From an uncultured Lysobacterales bacterium (lineage in GTDB: Bacteria > Pseudomonadota > Gammaproteobacteria > Xanthomonadales > SZUA-36): a stretch of 38,199 bases of DNA. This document shows, piece by piece, positions 8,853-17,441 of this stretch; position 1 is the first letter of the stretch, and each line of letters begins with the position of its first letter. Where the stretch lies: contig CALBDB010000029.1 of the NCBI GenBank assembly GCA_937927755.1, forward strand, positions 1 through 38,199. The letters run 5' to 3'. The notes beneath the pieces were generated by a model. The model saw nothing but the letters and a program-made list of their open reading frames with translations, ran no database searches and was not told the DNA's origin. A program made the position numbers and the translations under genes.

Positions 8853-9156
8853 TTAAGCACCTGCCATTCTTGATGAAATCGCAAGGTTTTATGACTTACA
8901 TCATAACCTGAGCGGGGGTTTGGCACCAAATGACAGGTGGTTTTCCTGGACAGGGGATATAGTTAATCTCGGTAGGCTGCAATGTTATTGCGCGAGTTAC
9001 AGAGATCACCGATATCTTCAAGTGAACTCTTACATCGCCATCACTGTATTGACCGATACCTGGATCTCAAAGCGGTCGGTACGCGTTGCCCGAAATCAAT
9101 TGACATCATTGCAGCCTGACCACGGGTAACAAAATTCAACCCTTCAGGAGAGAGAG
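8853..9156 (+). other. Divergent intergenic region between AraC regulator and glycine-zipper gene
   Basis: The 304-nt gap holds no convincing gene. Its clearest element is an inverted repeat, TTATGA-N6-TCATAA, at 8889-8906, 37 nt upstream of the regulator start; it fits a dimer-bound operator or an autoregulatory site. A TTGACA hexamer at 9100-9105 has no acceptable -10 partner at normal spacing. AGGAG near 9143-9147 serves the gene at 9157. Confidence 0.5.
8889..8906. promoter_or_regulatory. Inverted repeat, candidate operator of the AraC regulator
   Basis: The two 6-nt arms TTATGA and TCATAA are exact reverse complements around a 6-nt centre. Flanking GGTT and CC bases extend the symmetry imperfectly. 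It lies in the upstream region of the AraC gene. AraC proteins usually bind direct repeats, so a different dimeric factor is equally possible. Confidence 0.35.
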
Positions 9157-9546
9157 ATGATCAAAGTAAGCAATATCTCGATTGCCATTCTGATCTCGGG
9201 ATTGCTCATCTGTTTTCCAGCGCAATCTGCCAGTAAGAAAACAAAGAACGCAGCCGCGGTCGGTGCCGGGGTCGGTCTGGTTACCGGCGGTGGCAAGGGA
9301 GCAGCCAAAGGTGCGGTACTCGGCGGCGGCGCAGGCGCCATAGCTGCCAGCGATAAAGGCGACGAGACGAGAAAGCAAGCGAAAAAAGGCGCGGCAATTG
9401 GTGCCGGAGTTGGCCTGCTCACTGACGGCGTAAGCGGAGCCGCCAAGGGTGCGGTTTACGGTGGCGCCGGCGGTGCAATGTATGGAGACCATAAAGACAG
9501 CAAAAAGAAAAAGAAGAACAAGAACAAGCCCGAAATTAATCAATAG
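9157..9546 (+). CDS. Exported glycine-zipper protein
   Basis: The 129-aa product has a signal peptide (about 1-23, ending PAQSA). It then carries two blocks of glycine/alanine zipper: AAAVGAGVGLVTGGGKGAAK near 32-51 and a second copy near 84-112 (GAAIGAGVGLLTDGVSGAAK). Each is followed by a KGAV-type segment. The C-terminus is very lysine-rich (KDSKKKKKNKNK). Glycine zippers of this YMGG/OmpA-associated type pack in or on membranes. Strong AGGAG lies upstream. It is the first of a row of exported genes, and a second glycine-zipper protein is encoded at 10140. Exact role unknown; the duplicated zipper is a direct observation. Confidence 0.75.
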   Translation: MIKVSNISIAILISGLLICFPAQSASKKTKNAAAVGAGVGLVTGGGKGAAKGAVLGGGAGAIAASDKGDETRKQAKKGAAIGAGVGLLTDGVSGAAKGAVYGGAGGAMYGDHKDSKKKKKNKNKPEINQ

Positions 9547-9622
9547 GGTTCCAGCTATTGAATGACCATCAGACATTTCATGAAAAGAATTTGAGGTTTT
9601 GAAAATTCAACGGAGACAGACA

Positions 9623-10039
9623 ATGAGTTTAAATATGCAAATCAAGAAATCCTGGGTATTGACCGGATTGGCGGGGCTTTTGCTAAGTTCCTTTACCTAT
9701 TCCCTATTTGCCGGTGAGGAAAAAACGATCGAGCAATATGTCGAGGAAGCCCGGCCTTACCTGCACCTCAGTTGCCAGGGGGCATGGGATGCATCCGGTG
9801 AAGATCCGGACGAGTACATTGCCATCATGAACCGGTTCGTATCCATCGCATTCATCAATCACGATTTTGACGTAGAGCGCATTTACTCGGCGCCACAGGC
9901 AGACCAGGACGAACTCAGCGTTCTGTTCTACGATGAGATCGGCCAGCGCTGTAAAGAGAACCCAGAAAAACTGCTCGCCGGCGTCGTCGAGAGATCGCTG
10001 GAATCCGCACTCACCACGATGGACAAGAAGAGCGATTGA
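9623..10039 (+). CDS. Small periplasmic two-cysteine protein, unknown function
   Basis: I chose the ATG at 9623 because GGAG lies 7 nt upstream; an in-frame TTG at 9599 lacks such a site. The 138-aa product has a hydrophobic signal segment (about 10-30, ending LFAG). The mature part is charged and helical, with two cysteines, LSCQGAW and QRCKENP, about 60 residues apart and suited to a disulfide. This resembles small periplasmic helical proteins in general layout, but I recognise no family. It sits between two glycine-zipper genes, 76 nt after the first and 100 nt before the second. Confidence 0.65.
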   Translation: MSLNMQIKKSWVLTGLAGLLLSSFTYSLFAGEEKTIEQYVEEARPYLHLSCQGAWDASGEDPDEYIAIMNRFVSIAFINHDFDVERIYSAPQADQDELSVLFYDEIGQRCKENPEKLLAGVVERSLESALTTMDKKSD

Positions 10040-10139
10040 CACTCATCAGGAAACCACTTGCTGGTGGCAGAAACCCATCTCCGCCAGCAGGTGTCTTCCT
10101 CGAACATACATCTCGATACCAGAAAGGCAGGTTACTGAA

Positions 10140-10541
10140 ATGACCATGAAAGACAAATATGGATTACATTCTGCGGTTTTTGCAATTGGGGCGAGCTTGC
10201 TCTGTCTGTCGCTTGTCACTGCTTGCGGTGATTCTTCCGAAGAAAGAATGGCGGCCGATATCGACTGTGCACAAATTGCCGCCTCCAGGTCGGGATATAA
10301 GCCCGCCGGTTCGGACAGTTCAGTTGGCAAGGGTGCCGCCATAGGAGCCGCCGGAGGCGCTGTTGTTGGCGCGGTGAGCAGTAAAAAAAGCAAGGATGTC
10401 GCAAAGGGTGCTGCCATTGGCGCTGCTGCCGGCGCGGGAGCAGGCGCATTAAAGGACAGTGAGGACAGGAAAAAGGCCAAACAGGCCCAGAAAGCCTATG
10501 ACATGGAATATCAGCATTGCATGAAGTCCAAGGGCTTTTAG
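10140..10541 (+). CDS. Glycine-zipper lipoprotein
   Basis: The start is set at the ATG at 10140, just before a signal sequence ending LVTAC-GDSS, which is a lipobox; upstream in-frame sequence lacks signal character. The 133-aa protein has a lipid-anchored N-terminus, a short CAQIAASRSGY segment, then two glycine-zipper blocks (GKGAAIGAAGGAVVGAV and KGAAIGAAAGAGAGAL). It ends in a charged helix, KKAKQAQKAYDMEYQHCMKS. The final part resembles the C-terminal helix of other Gly-zipper lipoproteins with a YxHCMxxKG tail. It is probably an outer-membrane lipoprotein affecting envelope integrity. It looks like a distant paralogue of the protein at 9157. Confidence 0.75.
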   Translation: MTMKDKYGLHSAVFAIGASLLCLSLVTACGDSSEERMAADIDCAQIAASRSGYKPAGSDSSVGKGAAIGAAGGAVVGAVSSKKSKDVAKGAAIGAAAGAGAGALKDSEDRKKAKQAQKAYDMEYQHCMKSKGF

Positions 10542-10647
10542 CTGTTCACACACCAGGGACCGAAGATTGATCGGTAACTGAAAAGAGAACTTTTAGCGCG
10601 TTCGCTTCCGTGAGCGCTCCAGACTCCATCTCAGCAAGGAGAGAATT

Positions 10648-11685
10648 ATGACCACCATGGCTTTAGCAAAGAAGCTCTGCACTTCGCTGCTCGTAGCCGG
10701 CATCCTGATCAGCAGCAACCTTGTAGCCGCCGAGTTCAGTTATGACAAAAAGGCCTTTTCCGGTGAGAAGCCGTGGACTTCTGAGGCGTTTCAGAATAAC
10801 CCTGAGGCGTTTCAATTTGTCGTCATCGGCGACCGTACGGGCGGTGCTAACCAAAAAGAAACTTTCAAACTGGCCGTTGGGCAGCTTAACCTGTTACAAC
10901 CGGAGTTTGTCATCAATGTCGGCGATCTGATCGAAGGATACAGTGATGACAAAGCTGAGTTGAATGCCGAGTGGGATGAACTCGACAAGATGTTGGCGGA
11001 GCTAAAGATGCCATTCTTCCGCACACCGGGTAACCACGATATCGCAAACGAAGTTGCTCAAGGTCTATGGCGTGACAGATACGGCGCAACCCGCTATCAC
11101 TTCGTCTACAACGATACCTTGTTCGTGGTTCTCGATAGTGAGGACCCGCCCCGCGAAGCCCCGGAGGGTATCAAGGAAAAGCTCGAATTATACAACGAGC
11201 TACAGGTAACAGATCCCGCCAAAGCACAGGCCATGCTGGCTGAGTTCATGGCGGACGAATCAGTGGTCGCCGGACTCGCCAAAGAGATTGATTTCGGTGA
11301 AGATCAGCTTGCCTGGATCAAAGACACATTGGCTCAAAACGCCGATGTTCGCTGGACTTTCCTGTTCCTGCACGAACCCGCCTGGGAAAATGCATCGGAT
11401 AGCTTCAAGGCGATCCAGGGCATGCTCAAAGACCGCAAACACACCTTCCTCGCAGGGCATCTTCATTATTATGACTACGACCTGCTCGATGGTCATGAAC
11501 ACATCACGATGGGTCCTGCAGGCGCTTCCTTCCATCACGAGGGTCCGGGCAACGTGGATCACATCATGTGGGTGACGATGACCGAAAACGGGCCTGAAAT
11601 TGCCAACATAGCGCTGAAAGGGGTGTTTGATCGCAAGGGTCTGGATCCCTCCCTGTTTGGCGCCTATGACCGCAAAGGAGAGTAG
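10648..11685 (+). CDS. Secreted metallophosphoesterase (calcineurin-like)
   Basis: The 345-aa product has a signal peptide (about 1-28, ending NLVAA) and the metal-binding motifs of the calcineurin-like family in order: GDRTGG (61-66), GDLIEGY (92-98), GNHD (128-131), HEP (242-244) and GHLHYY (270-275). Normally the first motif is GDxH; here the histidine is replaced by Thr64, a variant I have seen in a subfamily of exported phosphoesterases. The enzyme is predicted to be periplasmic and to cleave a phosphoester of unknown identity. AAGGAG precedes the ATG at good spacing. The glycine-zipper gene ends 106 nt upstream, and a GC-rich hairpin lies downstream. Confidence 0.83.
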   Translation: MTTMALAKKLCTSLLVAGILISSNLVAAEFSYDKKAFSGEKPWTSEAFQNNPEAFQFVVIGDRTGGANQKETFKLAVGQLNLLQPEFVINVGDLIEGYSDDKAELNAEWDELDKMLAELKMPFFRTPGNHDIANEVAQGLWRDRYGATRYHFVYNDTLFVVLDSEDPPREAPEGIKEKLELYNELQVTDPAKAQAMLAEFMADESVVAGLAKEIDFGEDQLAWIKDTLAQNADVRWTFLFLHEPAWENASDSFKAIQGMLKDRKHTFLAGHLHYYDYDLLDGHEHITMGPAGASFHHEGPGNVDHIMWVTMTENGPEIANIALKGVFDRKGLDPSLFGAYDRKGE

Positions 11686-11731
11686 GAATAAGACCACCAG
11701 GCTGAAGAAGTGATTTCTCGCTAAAGCCAGA

Positions 11732-11765
11732 CCATCCCCCCGGTTACAAAAGACCGGGGGGATGG
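11732..11765. other. Perfect 13-bp GC-rich intergenic hairpin
   Basis: CCATCCCCCCGGT (11732-11744) is exactly complementary to 11753-11765, with an 8-nt loop. No T-run follows on either strand, so it is not a standard intrinsic terminator. It could stabilise the 3' end of the phosphoesterase message or block read-through partially. Confidence 0.55.
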
Positions 11766-11832
11766 GCAAGACAAGTGATGTATCAGGTTTGAACATCAGT
11801 TAAGTCAGTAACGTTAACGGGAGGGTACTGTA

Positions 11833-12612
11833 ATGATCAGGTCATTAAAGGTGGTAAGTAGTAGCAGTCCGGTACGTGGTCTTCGTCAACTATGCACCGT
11901 GTGTGTTTTTTTCTGCATTGTCTTTGGTGCAGAGTGGGCGGAAAGCCAGGAGTCAATTCAGTGGTCTGTCACACCCTATATCTGGGCGTCGGATACCAAG
12001 GTCGACCTGACCATTCGGGATGAGTCGCTTGGCGGCGACAAGATCAGCTTTAAAGACCTGCTCGACGTCCTTGATTCAGCCTTCATGATCAACGTGGAGG
12101 GCGGCAAGGGGCATTGGAGCCTGTTTGGTGACCTTACCTACCTGGAAACTTCAGATACCAACGAGCGGACCTTGCTTGTCATCGATACCAATAGCAAACA
12201 GACCGTACTCGATACCGGGGTAGCCTACTGGCCCAACGGTGTCGGTTCACGCTTGAGCCTGATCGGCGGCTTGCGTTACAGCGGCTTCGAGGATCGCTAC
12301 ACATTTATCATCGATGACACACCGGTAAGCAAGCAACGAAATTCAAATGATTATTACGATGCCCTGCTGGGGGTCCGTTACCGGTTTGATATGAGCGAAC
12401 GCTGGTCACTGCTGACACATGCAGATTTCAGCTTTGGGGATTCCGAAGGTACGTTCCTGTTGCGGGCCAACTTCGCCTATACCGTCGGCAAACGCCAACA
12501 AAATCGACTCCTTTTTGGCTACCAGTACAAGCAAGCCGAGTTCAGGGACGGCGATTTGACAACAGACTTCAGCTACCAGGGACCGATGGCCGGGTTTAAT
12601 TTCCGCTGGTGA
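11833..12612 (+). CDS. Small outer-membrane beta-barrel protein
   Basis: The 259-aa protein has a long, somewhat atypical signal region (about 1-38: charged start, then a hydrophobic run with several Cys, ending in AESQ). The mature sequence begins WSVTPYIWAS, the common first strand of a family of about 250-residue barrels. It proceeds through alternating amphipathic strands and ends FNFRW, a BAM-type C-terminal aromatic. Eight strands is the likely number. GGGAGGG lies near 11819 before the ATG. Neighbouring genes encode a phosphoesterase and a DUF1254 lipoprotein. Function unknown; a nutrient pore or a structural barrel are both possible. Confidence 0.7.
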   Translation: MIRSLKVVSSSSPVRGLRQLCTVCVFFCIVFGAEWAESQESIQWSVTPYIWASDTKVDLTIRDESLGGDKISFKDLLDVLDSAFMINVEGGKGHWSLFGDLTYLETSDTNERTLLVIDTNSKQTVLDTGVAYWPNGVGSRLSLIGGLRYSGFEDRYTFIIDDTPVSKQRNSNDYYDALLGVRYRFDMSERWSLLTHADFSFGDSEGTFLLRANFAYTVGKRQQNRLLFGYQYKQAEFRDGDLTTDFSYQGPMAGFNFRW

Positions 12613-12677
12613 TGTTGTTGACAAGGATCCCGGAGGACGCTTCAAACCAGCACTGAACCACTAAAGAGGATATGTCC

Positions 12678-14108
12678 ATGAAGATACTGACCAAACTGCT
12701 GATAGCAGGAACAACTGCCGTGCTGGCAATGGCGACAGTTTCGTGCAAGGTTGAACAGAATGACACCAGCGCTGCCGTTGGTGTTGACACAAAAGTTGAC
12801 GTGGCCGCTGACCTGGACCTGGACAACCTCGTCCGTCGTTCATACCAGTATGTCGCGATGTACAACGTGAACAACAAGTTTGCGATGAAGCAGGGAGGCT
12901 GGAACACCTGCGTTGCCGATACCCAGCTAAAAGATCACACGATGCGTGAGATCGCGCGCCCGAACAATGACACGCTCTATATTTCGTGTCTGCTGGACCT
13001 GCGCAGAGATCCGGTAATCCTTGAGATGCCCGACTTCGACTCAAAGTATGTATCGCTGATGATCACCGGCTACGATCACTATGTGAATGTGCCGATGGGG
13101 ACGCGGCTGGGTGATTTCGACAGGCCTGAAAACCTGCTTATATATACCGCACGCACCGAGGGTTATAACGGTGAACCAGTCGAAGGTGTCGATGATATTT
13201 TCGAGGCAAGCGGCGACTTTGTTTCGGCCGTACTGCGTATCATGCCGCATGCGAATGATCCTGAGCGGTTCCAGCGCATCGTCGGGCAGATGGAGGCCGT
13301 GAAACACATCACGTTGGCAGAGTACCAGGGCGGCGAGTCCAAGCCAATCGATGACATCGAATTCCCGGCGGTCGGTGAGAGGGATGCCGATACTTTCGAG
13401 AATAATCTGCTTGAGGTCATGCAATTCGTCTTCAATCACACCACCTTCGACACCCAGGATCAACTCGACCAGCAAGTACTTGCCGTCTACGAACCTCTCG
13501 GTGTCGTACCGGGCAAGGCCTTTGACCCTGCGCAGGTGACGCAAATCGATGGCGCCGGCGTGCGGAAAGTCTCTGAACAGATCTTTGCCGACGAGATGGC
13601 AAGATCGACCGACCCGGACTTCAAGGAGACGGGTACGTTTGGCTTGTTCCTGCCAAAGGGAGAAATAAGCCTGGAAGCCCTGGTGAACCAATCGGTCATG
13701 GGTCCCATCGGGTTACCCGCAGTGGAAGCGATCTATCCGGCCGTCACGACGACAGACGGGGGAATGATGAATGCGCAGTACGATTACGTGCTTCGTATGA
13801 CGGCTGAAGAACTGCCGCCGTTCGGACCCTTCTGGTCGGCTACGTTGTACGACATGGAGAACGGCTTTTTCATCCCGAATGATCGCAAGAAATACAGCGT
13901 GGGAGAGAATGGCGGTATGCAATTGAATGAGGATGGCGGTATTGAGATCTACGTCGCCGCCGAACAACCCGAGGGCGTACCCGAAGATAACTGGCTGCCA
14001 ACCGAAAGAAAGGACGAAGACATAGGTATCATCATGCGGGTTTACGTGGCTGACCTGGAAAAAATGAAGACCTGGCAGGCGCCGATGGCGGAGAAATTAT
14101 CTAAGTAA
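12678..14108 (+). CDS. DUF1254/DUF1214 exported lipoprotein
   Basis: I prefer the ATG at 12678 to the one at 12672 because GAGGA ends 7 nt before it. The 476-aa product has a signal sequence with a cysteine at the cleavage region (ATVSC, residue 23), fitting a lipoprotein, though Thr at -3 is weak. DUF1254 covers roughly 55-185 (RPNNDTLYISCLLDLRRDP is its characteristic segment) and DUF1214 roughly 350-460 (FGPFWSATLYDMENGFFIPN, NWLPTERKD, MRVYVADL). These paired domains occur in many exported proteins of environmental bacteria. No enzyme activity is established. It follows the barrel gene after 65 nt, suggesting co-transcription. Confidence 0.82.
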   Translation: MKILTKLLIAGTTAVLAMATVSCKVEQNDTSAAVGVDTKVDVAADLDLDNLVRRSYQYVAMYNVNNKFAMKQGGWNTCVADTQLKDHTMREIARPNNDTLYISCLLDLRRDPVILEMPDFDSKYVSLMITGYDHYVNVPMGTRLGDFDRPENLLIYTARTEGYNGEPVEGVDDIFEASGDFVSAVLRIMPHANDPERFQRIVGQMEAVKHITLAEYQGGESKPIDDIEFPAVGERDADTFENNLLEVMQFVFNHTTFDTQDQLDQQVLAVYEPLGVVPGKAFDPAQVTQIDGAGVRKVSEQIFADEMARSTDPDFKETGTFGLFLPKGEISLEALVNQSVMGPIGLPAVEAIYPAVTTTDGGMMNAQYDYVLRMTAEELPPFGPFWSATLYDMENGFFIPNDRKKYSVGENGGMQLNEDGGIEIYVAAEQPEGVPEDNWLPTERKDEDIGIIMRVYVADLEKMKTWQAPMAEKLSK

Positions 14109-14125
14109 GCAACAATCCGGGGTTT

Positions 14126-14148
14126 GGGCACCGTGAATTGCGGTGCCC
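14126..14148. other. Hairpin after the DUF1254 gene
   Basis: GGGCACCG (14126-14133) pairs fully with CGGTGCCC (14141-14148) around a 7-nt loop. No T-run follows, so at best this is a Rho-type or 3'-stabilising structure. It lies 17 nt after the stop codon. The rest of the 14109-14304 gap has no gene. Confidence 0.45.
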
Positions 14149-14265
14149 ATCCTGGGAAAACATCTGCTTTGAGTGAAATGTGGCTGAAGTTTCACAATGT
14201 TGCTGTTCGTATGCGACAGGGTTGGCATTTTCATACACATCCATGGAAGCTACAATGTCATGAAA

Positions 14266-14271
14266 TATAAT
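14266..14271 (+). promoter_or_regulatory. Possible -10 element for the bax-type gene
   Basis: A consensus TATAAT occurs 33 nt before the ATG at 14305. No good -35 hexamer is found at 16-18 nt spacing, so this is only a candidate. Confidence 0.3.
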
Positions 14272-14304
14272 ACGAATAATATTGAGTCATTGGAGTAAAC
14301 AGAG

Positions 14305-15318
14305 ATGCGAACCGCGTATGCCATCTGTCTTGCCGCCCTGCTCTTCCCGCTAAACGTCGCCGCGCAGGAAGTAACTGTACTGCCGGGTTATGAGGCGGCC
14401 ATCGAATGGCTCCAGTCAATCGATTGGTGGGGCGAGGATCTGCGTAGCGAGCAATTAAAGACGCCGCGAACACTTTTGATCGCTACCTCCCCCCAATGGC
14501 GTAAATCAGCACCGCAGATGCCCGTGGCAATGAAGAAGGAGTTTTTCTATCGTAGCTTGCTACCATTGGTGGTTCACGCAAATACCATGGTAATGAAACG
14601 GCGGGAGCGACTGGGGCGTCTCGACAAAACCATTAACAGTGGCAAGAGTCCGGAACCCCAGGAAATCGAGTGGTTAAAGCAATTGAGCGTGGCTCTGCGA
14701 ATCCGGACTGTGGATGAGGCCGGGCAGATATCCGACCCAGGGGACTGGCGCAAGGTCATAGCCGAAGCACTGTACCGCCTCGATGTGATTCCTGCCGGAC
14801 TGGTGCTGGGCCAGGGAGCCTATGAGAGCGGTTGGGGTACGTCCCGGTTTGTCGAGGAAGGCAACTCACTGTTTGGCCAATGGAGTTTCAGTGGCGAAGG
14901 CATAAAACCCGCGCAACAACGCAAAGAACACGGTGACCACCGGATTGCTGCGTTCGAATGGCCTTTCGACAGCGTGCGTGGTTATTTCCTGAATCTCAGC
15001 TCACATCCTGCCTACGAGGACTTCCGGCGTATCCGCGCTGAACTAAAAGCAGCGGGAAAGCCGGTCACTTCACTGGCACTGGCTGATGGCTTGCTGAAGT
15101 ACTCCGAGCGAGGTCAGGTATACGTAGATGAACTCAAGGGCATTATTCGCGCAAATCATTTTGACGTCGCTGACGTCGCCACACCACGAGACGAACCAAT
15201 CGGGTTTACGTTCCTTGTCAATGGTGAGGAGGCTGCAAAGAGCGCACGGTCAGAGTATGAAAAATTGCGAAAATCCGGTGAACTCGCCAAGATCCTCGAC
15301 CGCATGCAGCTTGAGTGA
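14305..15318 (+). CDS. bax: Bax-type glucosaminidase domain protein
   Basis: The 337-aa protein has a signal peptide (about 1-20, ending NVAA). Its glucosaminidase-like fold covers roughly 150-290: the catalytic glutamate is Glu174 in GAYESGWGTSRF, followed by GNSLFGQWSF (187-196), an AAFEWPFDSVRGYFLNLSSHPAYE segment and LLKYSERGQVYVDELKGII. These are typical of E. coli Bax, a peptidoglycan N-acetylglucosaminidase-family protein. It would act on the cell wall in the periplasm. TGGAG lies 9 nt before the ATG. The stop is 9 nt before the next barrel gene, so the two form an operon. Enzymatic activity of Bax proteins has been little tested, so I claim the domain, not turnover. Confidence 0.85.
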   Translation: MRTAYAICLAALLFPLNVAAQEVTVLPGYEAAIEWLQSIDWWGEDLRSEQLKTPRTLLIATSPQWRKSAPQMPVAMKKEFFYRSLLPLVVHANTMVMKRRERLGRLDKTINSGKSPEPQEIEWLKQLSVALRIRTVDEAGQISDPGDWRKVIAEALYRLDVIPAGLVLGQGAYESGWGTSRFVEEGNSLFGQWSFSGEGIKPAQQRKEHGDHRIAAFEWPFDSVRGYFLNLSSHPAYEDFRRIRAELKAAGKPVTSLALADGLLKYSERGQVYVDELKGIIRANHFDVADVATPRDEPIGFTFLVNGEEAAKSARSEYEKLRKSGELAKILDRMQLE

Positions 15319-15327
15319 CCGTCTCAA

Positions 15328-16245
15328 ATGAACAATAAGAAAGTATGGCGGCTGGCACTGATTTGGGCAGTGTGTGGTCTGTGGGCAACTGAAATAGCCG
15401 CACAGGAATTGACACCACGTTTGTACTGGCCGGCACCCAAGGGCACCAAGGTTTTTATAACCGGTTACTCATATCTTTCTGGAGACGTAATTTTTGACCG
15501 CACGATTCCGATAAGCGATGCGGATTCAAGCGTTAATTCCAGTATTCTCGCCTACCTGCAAACCATCAATCTATGGGGACGTTCATCCAATTTGATGGTG
15601 GAGTTGCCCTACGCCTGGGGAAATACCAAGGGTAACCTTCTGGGCCAACCGGCGCGACGTGACTTTACCGGCTTTGGTGATCTCGGATTCACCCTGACGG
15701 TCAATCTGCTGGGTGCGCCGTCGATGACCCTGGAAGATTTCCTGGCATTGCGTGCCGACCCGCACCCGATTATCGGCGCGAGCCTGAAGGTCGTGGCCCC
15801 CACCGGGGACTATGATGAGAACAGACTGATCAATGTCGGACTCAATCGCTGGGCGACAAGACTGCAACTTGGATCCATCATTCCGCTCAAACCCAGCTGG
15901 CTTTTGGAGCTTTCTGCCAGTGCGTGGTTCTTTGGTGACGATGATGAATTCCTTCCGGGCAAGAGGGTCCAGGAACCTATTTATGCAGCACAGGCCAATC
16001 TAATTAAACGTATCCGTCCGGGACTCTGGGCTTCACTGGATTTCACTTTCTTTGGGGGTGGCAGGCAAACGATTGGCGGAGGCGAGCTAAGCGATGTGCA
16101 GAAAAATTTCAAACTCGGCGGCACACTCGTCGTTCCGTTCAAGGGCCGTCATGCCATCAAACTAGGTTATGCCAACGGCCTGAAAACCAAGTATGGCTCG
16201 GACTACGACCAGCTTTTACTGACCTACCAGGCACTTCTTAATTAA
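15328..16245 (+). CDS. MetA-pathway-of-phenol-degradation family outer-membrane protein
   Basis: The 305-aa product has a signal peptide (about 1-25, ending IAAQ) and resembles the Phenol_MetA_deg barrel family: an early P-x-GTKVFITGYSY strand, the middle FGDLGFTLTVNLLG, a repeated ASLKVVAPTGDYDENRLINVG segment that is the best signature, and GLNRWATRLQLGS. Such proteins are predicted porin-like barrels, often beside degradation or envelope genes. It follows the bax-type gene after 9 nt and converges on an AraC regulator gene across 47 nt. It ends in LTYQALLN, without a terminal Phe/Trp, slightly unusual for a barrel. Substrate unknown. Confidence 0.78.
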   Translation: MNNKKVWRLALIWAVCGLWATEIAAQELTPRLYWPAPKGTKVFITGYSYLSGDVIFDRTIPISDADSSVNSSILAYLQTINLWGRSSNLMVELPYAWGNTKGNLLGQPARRDFTGFGDLGFTLTVNLLGAPSMTLEDFLALRADPHPIIGASLKVVAPTGDYDENRLINVGLNRWATRLQLGSIIPLKPSWLLELSASAWFFGDDDEFLPGKRVQEPIYAAQANLIKRIRPGLWASLDFTFFGGGRQTIGGGELSDVQKNFKLGGTLVVPFKGRHAIKLGYANGLKTKYGSDYDQLLLTYQALLN

Positions 16246-16292
16246 GGCCCGCAATTTTCCGGAAACCCCACTCTGCCAGATAAAGTGTACTT

Positions 16293-17291
16293 TCAGGCCG
16301 CCCTGTTGCGCTCACGGGCTTGCGTGGGTGAATGCCCAAACCAACTCCTGAATGCACGGGAGAACGCGCTGCTATCGGTGTAACCCAGCAGAAACGCAAT
16401 CTCTGTAAAGCTATAATCGTCGTCCGAAATGTAGCGTTTGGCAAGATCCATTCTGACCTGCGCTAACAATGACCGGAACGTCTCATCATTTTCACGCAGC
16501 TTGCGGTGCAATGTTCGTTTACTCATGTTGAGAACGTCGGCCAGGGTGTCCTGGGTGACACGGCCGGAAGGCAGTTGCTCCATGATTCCCAGCCGGCTTC
16601 GGTTAAGAACACTATTTCGGTCCAGTTTCATCAGGTGTCTCCTGATGACATCCTCATGTACGGTCACGAGTTCCGAGTTGGATCCTGTCAGAGGTGTGTC
16701 TGCGTCCCTTGCACTGATGGCAAGACTGTTTTCGGGCTGTTCAAATTGGACCTTCACTCCGAAATATTCAAACCAGGGAGAAGGATCGGGTGGCAGCGGT
16801 CGTTTTAACCTGACCTCGACGGGCTCCAGATCCATACCAAAATTCATCCTGCACAACTGCAACAAACTGGCCAGCAGGGCGTCCCCCATCAGGTTGGGAT
16901 GGGTGGGCTGCCGCAACATCCGGTAGGTGACACGGACGCGGTCTGATAGCTCCTCCACCTGCATGTCGATCTGCTCATTGAACATCCGGTGAAATCTACT
17001 GGCACGCAGCAGCGCAGTACGCAGGCAGGCGCTGGCCAGCCAGGCGTGCCCGAAGGCCCCCAGGTGTGAGGGATGCAGGTACTGTGCGGAGCGAATACCC
17101 ACCGTTGGATCGTTGATCAGCGAAGCCGCATGGGCCAGCGCGGCATCGTATTCAGCAAAGCTGACGCGTTCGACATATGCCGAGTCATTGCCGGGTCGAA
17201 AAAGCGACTGGTCGATAACTTGCCCCGGATCCAGGCTGTATGACTCCAACGTGCGCCACAGGTTGCCGAGCAAGGGAGCATAAACAGACAT
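16293..17291 (-). CDS. AraC-family transcriptional regulator
   Basis: This 332-aa protein has the same architecture and length as the regulator at 7854 but is clearly different in sequence. The N-terminal arabinose-binding-like domain has HPSHLGAFGHAWLASACLRTAL near 69. The C-terminal double HTH contains LADVLNMSKRTLHRKLRENDE and FTEIAFLLGYTDSSAFSRAFRSWFG. It starts 208 nt from the divergent secreted matrixin pair, so control of that pair is a reasonable inference. The start ATG at 17291 has AGGA about 8 nt upstream. Ligand unknown. Confidence 0.85.
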   Translation of the reverse strand: MSVYAPLLGNLWRTLESYSLDPGQVIDQSLFRPGNDSAYVERVSFAEYDAALAHAASLINDPTVGIRSAQYLHPSHLGAFGHAWLASACLRTALLRASRFHRMFNEQIDMQVEELSDRVRVTYRMLRQPTHPNLMGDALLASLLQLCRMNFGMDLEPVEVRLKRPLPPDPSPWFEYFGVKVQFEQPENSLAISARDADTPLTGSNSELVTVHEDVIRRHLMKLDRNSVLNRSRLGIMEQLPSGRVTQDTLADVLNMSKRTLHRKLRENDETFRSLLAQVRMDLAKRYISDDDYSFTEIAFLLGYTDSSAFSRAFRSWFGHSPTQARERNRAA

Positions 17292-17441
17292 GTGATCTAT
17301 CCTGATGGAAGTGGCTCTTCATTTTCATTAAAAAAGTCGAAATCGTCAAACGACTGGCTTGATTTGCACTGCGGCGGATTCGGCAAAGCCATAACCTCGC
17401 GCCACCGCTTCGGGTGCAGTTCGCCGTATCCGGGCATCCAG

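Noticed and set aside
9100-9128. TTGACA promoter for the glycine-zipper gene
   Set aside because: No acceptable -10 element lies 15-19 nt downstream.
9144-9446. Minus-strand alanine/proline-rich open frame
   Set aside because: It is the shadow of the glycine-zipper gene; the composition follows directly from the GGC/GCC repeats.
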